9,750 nucleotides of DNA, from assembly GCA_010030605.1 (NCBI GenBank), contig RHCK01000034.1, positions 1 to 9,750 on the forward strand, read 5' to 3'. Source of the stretch: Acidimicrobiia bacterium (lineage in GTDB: Bacteria > Actinomycetota > Acidimicrobiia > Acidimicrobiales > Ilumatobacteraceae). Below the pieces are notes generated by a model. It was not told where the DNA came from. It was given only the letters and a program-made list of their open reading frames with translations, and made no database searches. Shown in pieces: positions 1 through 6,446 of the stretch (its first letter is position 1; every line of letters begins with the position of its first letter). The translations under genes were made by a program, and so were the position numbers.

Positions 1-201
1 GAGAATCGCTGGAACGATCTGTCCTCCCTCGTCACCGACGAGGTCCTCGACACGTTGGTCCCACAGGCCACGTACGCCGAGCTGCCCCGCGTGGCCCGCG
101 AGTGGTTCGGTGGAATCGCCGATGGAATTCTTATCGCACCCCCACCGGATGACATCAACGATTCGTTGTTGCGCGACGCCGTCGCCGACCTACGGCGATG
201 A
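1..201 (+). CDS. LLM-class F420-dependent oxidoreductase, C-terminal fragment
   Basis: The reading frame is open from the first base to a TGA at 199-201, giving the last 66 residues of a protein whose start lies outside the window. The stretch 'LVTDEVLDTLVP..TYAELPRVAREWFGGIADGI' resembles the C-terminal end of luciferase-like (bacterial luciferase fold) F420-dependent oxidoreductases, where a phrase of the type 'v.De.l..f.vvG..de....l..ry.GvaDri' closes the TIM barrel. The cofactor-binding part is not visible, so substrate and even cofactor are inferred from the family tail alone. The stop codon overlaps the next gene's ATG (ATGA at 198-201), which suggests translational coupling. Such enzymes are common beside lipid and steroid catabolism genes in actinobacteria, but a link to the operon downstream is not shown here. 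Confidence 0.6.
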   Translation, partial: ENRWNDLSSLVTDEVLDTLVPQATYAELPRVAREWFGGIADGILIAPPPDDINDSLLRDAVADLRR

Positions 202-1199
202 CGAAGATCGGCCTACACGCTCTCGTTGCGTCGCTTCTCCTGACATCGTGCTCCTCGAACAGCGAGGTCGTGGTCCAAACCATCCCGACCCCGACGTCCG
301 TCCCCGCTCCTCCGCCATCGACAACTTCGATCGCGAGCACGACGAGTTCGAGCACGACGAGTTCGACCACGTCGACGGCGTGCGATCATCCCGATCCAAC
401 GATCACCAACCACGTGTACGCCTCGTACCCCGACATCAACGAACGTTTCACCAGTTTCGATCTTCACCTTCCCGCGGGGTGCGGGCCGTTCCCCGTACTC
501 GTGTGGGTTCATGGCGGTGCCTGGTTGGGTGGTGACAAAGCGAACCCGGAGTCGATCGACCGCGCCAAGTACGCCGCTTCTCTCGGTTACGCATTGGTCA
601 GCACGAACTATCGACTGGCGAACAAATTCGGTCAAGGGACTTGGCCGGACTATCCGAACGACGTCGCTGACGCCATCGCCCACATCGTGGGCAACGCATC
701 CTCGTTACGGCTCGATGCCGAACACATTTCACTTCTCGGACATTCTGCCGGTGGGCACACCGTGGCGATCGTGTCCGCCGACCCGATGTATTTGGCTTCG
801 CGCGACCTCGCCCCCGACACCATCGACTGCGTGGTCGCCAACGACACCGAGGGTTACCGACTCGATGATCGCAACACCGCATATCCAGAAGCGATCGAGA
901 ACGCATTCGGTACCGATCCCAGCGTTCTGGCCGACGCGTCACCGTCCGTTGGCATCGAACGCCATGGCGCTCCGTCGACGCGTTATCTCGTCGTCACCCG
1001 AGGTTCGGCTCGACGACAGGAAGTCGCGAGCGAATTCGTCGAACTCATCGAAGCAGCCGGCGGTGATGCCCGGCTCATCATCGCCGGGGACTACAGCCAC
1101 TCGGAGGTGAATCGGGTCCTGGGTGAACCCGGTGAAACCATCGTCACTCCGCCGGTGTCGGATTTCCTCGCCGAATGTCGGCGTCCAGACGCGCAATGA
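198..1199 (+). CDS. Secreted lipoprotein, alpha/beta-hydrolase (esterase-like)
   Basis: A 333-residue protein. It starts with a short basic end and a hydrophobic stretch finishing in a lipobox-like 'LTSC' with Cys18, so it is probably a lipid-anchored, cell-surface protein. Residues 31-60 form a Pro- then Ser/Thr-rich linker that would hold the enzyme away from the membrane. From about residue 85 it reads as an alpha/beta-hydrolase of the BD-FAE/hormone-sensitive-lipase kind: oxyanion-hole motif HGGAW (105-109), nucleophile elbow GHSAGGH (181-187, Ser183), and a late histidine (His301, in 'GDYSHSEVN') fitting the catalytic base. The acidic triad member is not obvious. Where family members usually have a 'G..D..V' segment, this protein has 'TRGSARRQEV'; Asp216 in 'NDTEGYRLDD' is an alternative. 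The likely role is hydrolysis of an ester or amide outside the membrane; the substrate is unknown. The ATG at 198 overlaps the stop of the preceding gene, and the 3' end overlaps the reverse-strand SDR by 56 bases. Confidence 0.78.
   Translation: MTKIGLHALVASLLLTSCSSNSEVVVQTIPTPTSVPAPPPSTTSIASTTSSSTTSSTTSTACDHPDPTITNHVYASYPDINERFTSFDLHLPAGCGPFPVLVWVHGGAWLGGDKANPESIDRAKYAASLGYALVSTNYRLANKFGQGTWPDYPNDVADAIAHIVGNASSLRLDAEHISLLGHSAGGHTVAIVSADPMYLASRDLAPDTIDCVVANDTEGYRLDDRNTAYPEAIENAFGTDPSVLADASPSVGIERHGAPSTRYLVVTRGSARRQEVASEFVELIEAAGGDARLIIAGDYSHSEVNRVLGEPGETIVTPPVSDFLAECRRPDAQ
336..365 (+). repeat. 15-bp tandem repeat coding the Ser/Thr linker
   Basis: The unit AGCACGACGAGTTCG occurs twice head to tail (336-350, 351-365) and continues as a degenerate ACC ACG TCG ACG. 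It encodes S-T-T-S-S twice, inside the lipoprotein's low-complexity linker. The unit is a multiple of three, so slippage would change linker length without breaking the frame. This is simple-sequence expansion within a coding region, not a mobile element. Confidence 0.85.
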
Positions 1200-2031
1200 C
1201 GTCGCGCGACACCACTTCGTTGCCCGAAAGCGCCACAGCCTCCGGTCCGCCGCGAATCAACCAATCGATCACCCGCGCCACGTCGTCGGGTGCGCCTCCG
1301 GTCACCGTTCGTCCCTCGCGTTCGGCGCGCAACCGCATGACCTCGGTGGTGACGTGTCCGGGATTCAGGCTGTATGCCCGCAGCCCGTCGCGCGAGTGTT
1401 CGGCGTGCAGAACACCGGCGATTCGATGCGCCGCCCCTTTGGCCATCGCGTAGGCCACTCCCCAACCACCTTCACCCGAAGGAGCTCGCGGAGTGAGCGT
1501 CGCGGCGCCCGACGTGAGATGAACGAACACGCCGCGACCACTCTCGAGCATTCCGGGCAGGAATGCTTTCAACAGAATCAAGGGCGCCACCGCATCACCT
1601 TCGATCACGGTGCGCAGCAGATCCAAGGGAAGATCCACGAATCGATCGTTGACTCCCGGACCCTGATAGATGGCGTTCGACACCAACACGTCGACGACAC
1701 CGAACTCGTTCAACGCGGAAAGTGCGGCGGCTTCGACCGATGTCGGATCGGTCAGATCCATCGCCAGGCACGACACGCGAGCGGATGCACCGACGCGTCG
1801 ATGTTCGGTGCGACACTGTTCGGCGACTTCGTCCACGCTTCCCGACAACGGAACTCCGGCCAACGGGTCGTCGACCGTCGTGCCATCGAACCGCGCACCA
1901 CCCGTCGACGAACGCGCGGTGAGAATCAGATCGTGACCGCGCGCGGCCAATGCCAACGCCGTCGCTCGACCGATGCCGCGGCTCGCACCGGTGATCATCA
2001 CCACTCGTCGCTCGTTCGATCGCGTCGTCAC
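1144..2031 (-). CDS. Short-chain dehydrogenase/reductase (SDR), reverse strand
   Basis: A 295-residue protein reading from a GTG at 2031 down to TGA at 1144-1146. The Rossmann motif TGASRGIG lies at residues 14-21, an acidic turn 'MDLTD' at 91-95, a variant SNA (instead of NNAG) at 118-120, a candidate Ser174, the catalytic pair Tyr194/Lys198 (YAMAK), and the 'NPGHVTTE' loop at 223-230. Ser-to-Tyr spacing is about 20 residues because of a Gly/Pro-rich insertion (181-190), longer than the usual 13. This GTG is preferred because a GGAGGG stands just upstream (2035-2040 on the opposite strand) and because any longer start would run into the divergent SDR gene. The 3-base gap to the start is short, so GTG at 2004 or 2001 is an alternative. 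It is an NAD(P)-dependent oxidoreductase of unknown substrate, and steroid metabolism is a guess from position only. Its end overlaps the convergent lipoprotein gene by 56 bases. Confidence 0.82.
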   Translation of the reverse strand: MTTRSNERRVVMITGASRGIGRATALALAARGHDLILTARSSTGGARFDGTTVDDPLAGVPLSGSVDEVAEQCRTEHRRVGASARVSCLAMDLTDPTSVEAAALSALNEFGVVDVLVSNAIYQGPGVNDRFVDLPLDLLRTVIEGDAVAPLILLKAFLPGMLESGRGVFVHLTSGAATLTPRAPSGEGGWGVAYAMAKGAAHRIAGVLHAEHSRDGLRAYSLNPGHVTTEVMRLRAEREGRTVTGGAPDDVARVIDWLIRGGPEAVALSGNEVVSRDVIARLDADIRRGNPTPAE

Positions 2032-2034
2032 GGT

Positions 2035-2040
2035 CCCTCC
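2035..2040 (-). promoter_or_regulatory. Ribosome binding site of the reverse SDR
   Basis: Read on the reverse strand this is GGAGGG, an almost perfect anti-16S match, three bases before the GTG at 2031. It supports that start over in-frame upstream codons, although the spacing is tight. Confidence 0.5.
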
Positions 2041-2049
2041 CCGACGAAG

Positions 2050-2055
2050 ACTGTA
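2050..2055 (-). promoter_or_regulatory. Candidate -10 element for the reverse SDR
   Basis: On the reverse strand this reads TACAGT, fitting the actinobacterial TAnnnT -10 consensus. Transcription starting about 7 bases downstream (near 2043) would give a leader of about a dozen bases containing the GGAGGG at 2035-2040. I see no convincing -35. It overlaps the forward-strand -10 at 2054-2059 by two bases. Confidence 0.35.
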
Positions 2056-2059
2056 CGGT
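2054..2059 (+). promoter_or_regulatory. Candidate -10 element, leaderless forward SDR
   Basis: TACGGT matches TAnnnT and ends 7 bases before the GTG at 2066, the spacing expected if the transcript begins at the start codon itself. No Shine-Dalgarno sequence is visible before that GTG, which agrees with a leaderless mRNA, a common arrangement in actinobacteria. A -35 is not clear. Confidence 0.4.
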
Positions 2060-2065
2060 GATGAT

Positions 2066-2989
2066 GTGAACGTGGCGAACTTCGAACCGAAAACATCTGA
2101 CGAACTTCGCTTCGACGACAAGGTCGCCATCGTCACCGGCGCCGGTCGAGGGCTTGGTCGCGAGCACGCTCTCATGCTGGCCAGCCGAGGCGCACGCGTA
2201 GTGGTGAACGACGTCAACGCCGAACACGCGCGCATCACCGCCGACGACATCGTGGCGAAGGGCGGAATCGCCGTCGCCGACTCCAACACCGTCGCCACCC
2301 CGGAGGGAACCGATGGCATCGTGCGCACCGCCATCGACTCGTTCGGCGGCCTTCATGTGTTGCTCAACAACGCGGGTCGCTTCGGCCCCGGTGGCTTGAT
2401 CGAGGACGCTTCGTTGGAGCTCATGACCACCATCGTTCACACCCATATGGTGGGCACCTACCTGATGTGTCGCGCCGCCTGGCCCATCCTGAAAGCCCAG
2501 CGGTATGGGCGAGTGCTCATCACCGCGTCGAGTGCCGCCATCGGCAACAATGGAATGGCCGCGTACAGCATGGCCAAATCCGGTTTGCTCGGTCTCACGC
2601 GTTCGCTCGCCATCGAGGGCGCCGATCACGGCATCAAGGTGAACGCCCTCATGCCCATCGGCTACACCCGATCGGCCGCACTCAACCCCAATCCCGACAC
2701 CCGCGCGTGGATGGAGCGAAACTTCCCGCCCCATTTGTGCGCCGCGGCCGCCGTGGTGCTGTTGCACGACAGCGCACCCGCGTCGGGCGACTTCTTCCCC
2801 ACCGGCGCCGGTCGCACCGCGCTCATCGGTTCGATCACCACCCCGGGCTGGAATGGAGGACCCGCGGCCGGTCCCGAAGACCTGCGGGCTCATTGGGACG
2901 AGGTCACCGACACCGACGGGGCGGTGTGGATGCGCCACAGTCGCGACGATCTGGGCTTCTACACGGGCGACGCCGCCTTTCCCGGCTAG
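2066..2989 (+). CDS. SDR of 17beta-HSD4/MFE-2 type (Hsd4A-like)
   Basis: A 307-residue protein with TGAGRGLG (24-31), a VVVND turn (46-49) selecting NAD, NNAG (101-104), Tyr167 and Lys171 in YSMAK, and 'NALMPIGYTR' (193-202). The GRGLGREHA start, the 'NDV' turn and the C-terminal 'SGDFFPTGAGR' (240-250) are typical of the dehydrogenase half of peroxisomal MFE-2/17beta-HSD4 and its actinobacterial relatives, such as Hsd4A or the SDR near fadA5 in M. tuberculosis. These oxidise 3-hydroxyacyl-CoA thioesters or 17-hydroxysteroids with NAD. Directly before a side-chain operon, a role in steroid thioester beta-oxidation is likely, but the exact substrate is inferred. Ser155 sits 12 residues before Tyr167 rather than the usual 13; the effect is unknown. 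The GTG at 2066 is chosen because it sits 7 bases after a TACGGT and places the Rossmann strand about 20 residues in. GTG at 2072 is possible. The gene ends 76 bases before the next one. Confidence 0.84.
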   Translation: MNVANFEPKTSDELRFDDKVAIVTGAGRGLGREHALMLASRGARVVVNDVNAEHARITADDIVAKGGIAVADSNTVATPEGTDGIVRTAIDSFGGLHVLLNNAGRFGPGGLIEDASLELMTTIVHTHMVGTYLMCRAAWPILKAQRYGRVLITASSAAIGNNGMAAYSMAKSGLLGLTRSLAIEGADHGIKVNALMPIGYTRSAALNPNPDTRAWMERNFPPHLCAAAAVVLLHDSAPASGDFFPTGAGRTALIGSITTPGWNGGPAAGPEDLRAHWDEVTDTDGAVWMRHSRDDLGFYTGDAAFPG

Positions 2990-3003
2990 GTCGGTTCCCG
3001 GGA

Positions 3004-3026
3004 GTTTCTGACAGACTGTCAGAAAC
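3004..3026. promoter_or_regulatory. Perfect 23-bp palindrome, probable TetR-type operator
   Basis: Two 11-base arms, GTTTCTGACAG and CTGTCAGAAAC, are exact reverse complements separated by one A (3015). The site lies between the SDR stop (2989) and the first operon gene (3066). Length, perfect symmetry and the position before a catabolic operon are typical of a dimeric repressor operator, most often TetR family in actinobacteria. It does not fit the mycobacterial KstR core as I recall it (AACnnGTT). A one-base loop makes it a poor transcription-terminator hairpin. The regulator itself is not in the window. Confidence 0.65.
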
Positions 3027-3036
3027 GTCGGACGGT
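3008..3036 (+). promoter_or_regulatory. Candidate promoter of the side-chain operon
   Basis: CTGACA (3008-3013, one base off TTGACA) and GACGGT (3031-3036, keeping the A2 and T6 of TAnnnT) are 17 bases apart. The -35 would lie inside the palindrome, so a bound repressor would block it. The start would fall near 3043, with a weak GGGGAA ribosome site at 3052-3057 before the ATG at 3066. The -10 match is modest. Confidence 0.3.
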
Positions 3037-3065
3037 CCGGCGAACACCCCCGGGGAACCACTTCC

Positions 3066-4283
3066 ATGCACATCGGCGACACACCAGACGAGGCCGCGTA
3101 CCGCGCCGAAGCCCGCGCATGGCTCGAGGCCCATGCCTCGCGCAAGAGCGATGCCCATGGCGGCGAAGTGGTGGACCACACGCGCGATCTCGCCGGACAC
3201 GTGCAGGCCTGCCGCGACTGGCAACGAGTTCTGTTCGATCACGGTTGGGCGGGCATCACGTGGCCCGCGCAGTACGGCGGCAAGGGTGCCAGCGCCATCC
3301 AAGCCGCGATCTTCAACGAGGAGATGGCCCAGTTCGACGTGGCGGTCGGAACCTTTGCCGTGAGCATCGGCATGGTCGGCCCCACGCTCATCGCGCACGG
3401 CACTCCCGAGCAACAATCGAAGCACCTCGCACCGATCCTGAAGGGCGAGGAAGTGTGGTGCCAGCTTTTCAGCGAACCGGGCTCGGGCAGCGATCTCGCC
3501 TCTCTCGGCACGCGCGCTGTGCGCGATGGTGACGATTGGGTCGTCAACGGTCAGAAGGTCTGGACCAGCCTCGGCCAGTACGCCGACTACGCGATTCTTC
3601 TCGCCCGCACCGACGTCGATCAGCCCAAGCACGCGGGCATCACGTACTTCATCCTCGACATGAAGACGCCGGGCATCGACGTTCGCCCGATCACCCAGAT
3701 CACCGGCGTTCAACACTTCAACGAAACCTTCCTCACCGACGTCCGCATTCCTCACGCCAACGTGGTGGGTGGCGTCAATGAAGGTTGGAAAGTGGCCCAA
3801 ACCACTTTGGCGAACGAACGCAACTTCATCGGCTCGGGCGGATCATGGAGCGCGACCGACCTCGTCGATCTGGCGCAACGGCGAGGATGCGCATCGGACC
3901 CGCACGTGCGTCAGCGCTTGGCTCAAGCCGTCAGTCGCCAAGAGACGTTGAAGTACCTCGGTTTTCGCATGCGAACCGCCATGAGTCAGCGACGCATGCC
4001 CGGACCGGAGATGTTGACCTTGAAGTTGGCCTTCGCGAACCATTGGCGTCTCAGCGCCGAGACCGCGATCGGCATCCTCGGCGCCGACGCCATGTTGTGG
4101 GGCGACGATGCCGCCGAGGACAACCAGTGGGGACAGCATTTGCTCAGCCAGTTCGCCATTCGGATCGGCGGTGGCACGGACGAGATTCAGCACAACATCA
4201 TCGCCGAGCGCGGACTCGGACTACCGCGCGAACCAATGCCCGACAAGGATCAACCGTGGCGATCCCTCAGTCGGGTCGGATGA
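3066..4283 (+). CDS. fadE29: Acyl-CoA dehydrogenase, catalytic subunit (FadE29/ChsE2-like)
   Basis: A 405-residue FAD acyl-CoA dehydrogenase. The N-terminal helical domain carries 'WPAQYGGKGAS' (66-76), the middle beta domain has 'FSEPGSGSDLASL' (135-147) and 'DWVVNGQKVWTS' (157-168) for flavin and thioester binding, and the C-terminal domain ends with 'GGGTDEIQHNIIAERGLGLPR' region (368-388). The usual Glu of 'YEGT' is replaced by Gly, so the base is probably Glu251 in 'LANERNFIG', as in the steroid FadE subunits that carry the glutamate on an earlier helix. In M. tuberculosis FadE28 and FadE29 form an alpha2beta2 enzyme (ChsE1-ChsE2) that desaturates the 3-carbon steroid side-chain CoA ester. 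Here the partner is the gene at 5317. The sequence also resembles FadE26, so the name rests mainly on the operon (chsH1, chsH2, ltp2). It is the first gene after the palindrome. Its TGA abuts or overlaps the next start, depending on the start chosen for chsH2. Confidence 0.8.
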   Translation: MHIGDTPDEAAYRAEARAWLEAHASRKSDAHGGEVVDHTRDLAGHVQACRDWQRVLFDHGWAGITWPAQYGGKGASAIQAAIFNEEMAQFDVAVGTFAVSIGMVGPTLIAHGTPEQQSKHLAPILKGEEVWCQLFSEPGSGSDLASLGTRAVRDGDDWVVNGQKVWTSLGQYADYAILLARTDVDQPKHAGITYFILDMKTPGIDVRPITQITGVQHFNETFLTDVRIPHANVVGGVNEGWKVAQTTLANERNFIGSGGSWSATDLVDLAQRRGCASDPHVRQRLAQAVSRQETLKYLGFRMRTAMSQRRMPGPEMLTLKLAFANHWRLSAETAIGILGADAMLWGDDAAEDNQWGQHLLSQFAIRIGGGTDEIQHNIIAERGLGLPREPMPDKDQPWRSLSRVG

Positions 4284-4294
4284 GAGGGAACATC

Positions 4295-5320
4295 ATGTCG
4301 AACAACGCTCCCACGATCATCGTCGACTCCACCCCCGAAGCCAAGGCCGCTTTTTACGCCGAGCTGCAGTCGTTCGTGGGGCTCGAGATCGGTGAACCAA
4401 TGCCGGCTCCCGACGAGGTGAACCTTCCCATGATTCGCCATCTGGTCGAAGCGGTCGGTGATCGCAACCCGATTTACACCGACCCGGAATTGGCCGCGCG
4501 CAGCATTCACGGCGGAATCGTTGCCCCACCCACCATGTTGCAGGCGTGGGTGATGCACGGCATCGATGGACCGCAACGCGGCGGCGACGGGCCGTACGAG
4601 AAGATGAATGAACTGCTCTTCTCGCGCGGTTTCACCAGCGTCGTGGGCACCAACAGCGAGCAGACGTACAAGCGTTACTTGCGCCCCGGTGATCGACTCA
4701 CCATGCGCACGGTCATCGACAGCATCAGCGACGAGAAGACCACCGGTCTCGGAACCGGACACTTCGTCAGCACGCGACAGGACTACTACGACGCCGACAA
4801 CGAACTGGTCGGATCGATGCTCTTCCGTATCTTCCGTTTCCAACCCAAGGCCAAGGCACCCGCGGCCAAACCCAAGCCACCGCGTCCGCGTCCGGCCACC
4901 ACGCACGACAACCAATGGTGGTTCGACGAGTTGAACGACGGTCGTTTGTGCGCCCAGGCCTGTGCCGAGTGTGGTCGCGTGCGTTTTCCGACCGGCCCCC
5001 TCTGCCCGTCGTGTCACTCACGCTCGTACGACAAGGTGGAAATGCCGATGTCGGGAACGATCCACAGTTTCGTCGTCGCGCATTACCCGCAGGTCCCCAG
5101 TTTCGATTATCCGTTGCCGATCGTGCTCGTCGATATCGACCCCAGCACCTCTCATGCCGGCAAACCGGGTAACGACAAGGTGCGCATGATCATGAACACC
5201 GCCGATTGTCCCGAGTCGGCATTGGCGGTCGGAGCTCGGGTGCGCATCGAGATCCGCGCCACCGACCCCGACATGAAACTTCCCTTCGCCATCATCGACG
5301 CAACTGGAGCGACATCATGA
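4295..5320 (+). CDS. chsH2: Steroid enoyl-CoA hydratase subunit, MaoC + DUF35 (ChsH2)
   Basis: A 341-residue two-domain protein. Residues about 20-183 form a MaoC-like hot-dog domain ('GDRNPIYTD' at 55-63, 'GGIVAPPTML' at 73-82). A Pro/Lys-rich linker (184-203) leads to a DUF35 module: a zinc ribbon with Cys223, Cys226, Cys237 and Cys240, then an OB-fold (about 250-335). In M. tuberculosis Rv3542c the MaoC domain pairs with ChsH1 to hydrate the unsaturated 3-carbon side-chain thioester, and the DUF35 domain binds Ltp2, so hydratase and aldolase form one complex. Domain order and neighbours match that system exactly. The ATG at 4295 has a good GAGAGGG at 4283-4289. An in-frame ATG at 4280 would overlap the previous stop as ATGA and add five residues (MRGNI), a possible alternative. 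The longer open frame upstream belongs to the preceding gene read out of frame. Its stop overlaps the next ATG by four bases. Confidence 0.9.
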   Translation: MSNNAPTIIVDSTPEAKAAFYAELQSFVGLEIGEPMPAPDEVNLPMIRHLVEAVGDRNPIYTDPELAARSIHGGIVAPPTMLQAWVMHGIDGPQRGGDGPYEKMNELLFSRGFTSVVGTNSEQTYKRYLRPGDRLTMRTVIDSISDEKTTGLGTGHFVSTRQDYYDADNELVGSMLFRIFRFQPKAKAPAAKPKPPRPRPATTHDNQWWFDELNDGRLCAQACAECGRVRFPTGPLCPSCHSRSYDKVEMPMSGTIHSFVVAHYPQVPSFDYPLPIVLVDIDPSTSHAGKPGNDKVRMIMNTADCPESALAVGARVRIEIRATDPDMKLPFAIIDATGATS

Positions 5321-6432
5321 ACTTCGACCTCTCCGAGGAACAGCAGGTCATCAAGGATCTCGCGCTGCAGATCTTTTCCGGTCAGGCCACCGTCGAGCGC
5401 GTGAAGGCGGTCGAGAAAGGTGACGGATTCGATCGGGACCTCTGGGATCAACTGGCGTCCAGCGGAATTCAAGCGCTGTGCGTTCCCGAAGAATTCGGCG
5501 GGAGTGGTTTTGGAGCGGTCGAGTTGTCGCTCGCGCTCATGGGTCAGGGACGACACGTGGCTCCGGTGCCGCTGTGGACGAGTGGCGTGGCCGCGTTGGC
5601 GCTGGCCGATTTCGGAAGTTCGAGTCAACAGTCGGCGCTTCTGCCCGGCATCGCCACTGGTGCCACGGTCGTGGCCATCGCGCTCGCCGAGCAAGGCGCC
5701 AACGATGTGATGCGTCCAACGGTGGTCGGCACCACGTCGGGCGGCCAGGTTCGCATCAATGGCTTCAAGCCCGCGGTCCCCTTCGCCCAGCACGCATCGT
5801 TGGCTCTGGTGCCGATTCTGCTCGACGGTTCGGTTCAGGTGGCACTCATCGACCTCACGGCCACCCCCGGCATCACGTGGTCGCAAGTGTCCACCACCAA
5901 TCGCGAACCCCAAGCACATCTCGACTTCGACATCACCATTCCCGTCGAATCGATTCTTGGTCACGGGGCTGGCATCGACGGTCGCGAGGCGTTGCGTTCG
6001 CTCTACGAGCATTCACTCGCCGCTCTGGCCGCGATTCAAGTTGGTGTCGCCGAAGGTTCATTGGCCCTCACCGCCACGCATCTTTCCGGCCGCACGCAGT
6101 TCGGCAAGCCGTTGTCGGCGTTCCAGGCCACCACGCAACGCGCCGCCGATGGCTATATCACCACCGAGGCCATGCGGGTGACCGCACTCAACGCCGCGTG
6201 GAGATTAAGCGAGGGCTTCGATGCCCGTCGCGACGTGGCCGTGGCCGCGTATTGGGCCAGCGAAGGCGCCCAACAAGTGGTCACCGCCGCCCAGCATCTG
6301 CACGGCGGCATCGGCGCCGACATCGACTATCCGGTCCACCGCTATTTCCTCTGGGGCATCCAGTTGGCGAGCGTGCTCGGTTCGGCCAGTTCCCATTTGT
6401 CCCGACTCGGCAACCTCATCGCCCGCACCTGA
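5317..6432 (+). CDS. fadE28: Acyl-CoA dehydrogenase, partner subunit (FadE28/ChsE1-like)
   Basis: A 371-residue acyl-CoA dehydrogenase-fold protein starting MNFDLSEEQQ. It has 'VPEEFGGSGFG' (56-66), a degenerate middle domain without the usual 'EPg.GSD' flavin loop ('LAEQGANDVMRP' at 123-134 instead), then 'SGRTQFGKPLSAFQ' (257-270) and 'HLHGGIGADIDYPVHRY' (327-343), the latter two very like M. tuberculosis FadE28. Neither of the standard catalytic glutamates is evident. That fits the known design of heteromeric steroid acyl-CoA dehydrogenases, where one subunit supplies the glutamate and the other contributes FAD-contact residues and a second, inactive half-site. It should therefore act only with the protein at 3066-4283. 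The start is clear: GGAG at 5306-5309 and ATGA overlap with chsH2. It is unusual that the two subunits are separated by chsH2 instead of being adjacent. Confidence 0.86.
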   Translation: MNFDLSEEQQVIKDLALQIFSGQATVERVKAVEKGDGFDRDLWDQLASSGIQALCVPEEFGGSGFGAVELSLALMGQGRHVAPVPLWTSGVAALALADFGSSSQQSALLPGIATGATVVAIALAEQGANDVMRPTVVGTTSGGQVRINGFKPAVPFAQHASLALVPILLDGSVQVALIDLTATPGITWSQVSTTNREPQAHLDFDITIPVESILGHGAGIDGREALRSLYEHSLAALAAIQVGVAEGSLALTATHLSGRTQFGKPLSAFQATTQRAADGYITTEAMRVTALNAAWRLSEGFDARRDVAVAAYWASEGAQQVVTAAQHLHGGIGADIDYPVHRYFLWGIQLASVLGSASSHLSRLGNLIART

Positions 6433-6446
6433 GAAACGAACCACTC

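Noticed and set aside
1123..2061. Forward open frame of 312 codons opposite the reverse SDR
   Set aside because: Its composition is Arg/His/Ser-rich without any domain, while the reverse strand encodes a complete SDR.
3004..3026. Palindrome as a transcription terminator of the SDR gene
   Set aside because: It has a one-base loop, no following T-run, and sits just before an operon start. An operator fits better.
1595..3181. Long (528-codon) open frame on the reverse strand
   Set aside because: It lies opposite two well-supported SDR genes, has low-complexity Arg/Gly/Asp-rich composition and no recognisable domain. It is a shadow of GC-biased codons.
3785..4294. N-terminal extension of chsH2 by 170 codons
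   Set aside because: The extension is fadE29 read out of frame. The MaoC domain begins after the ATG at 4295, which has its own ribosome site. Similar upstream extensions of fadE28 (from 5206) and chsH1 (from 5478) were dropped for the same reason.
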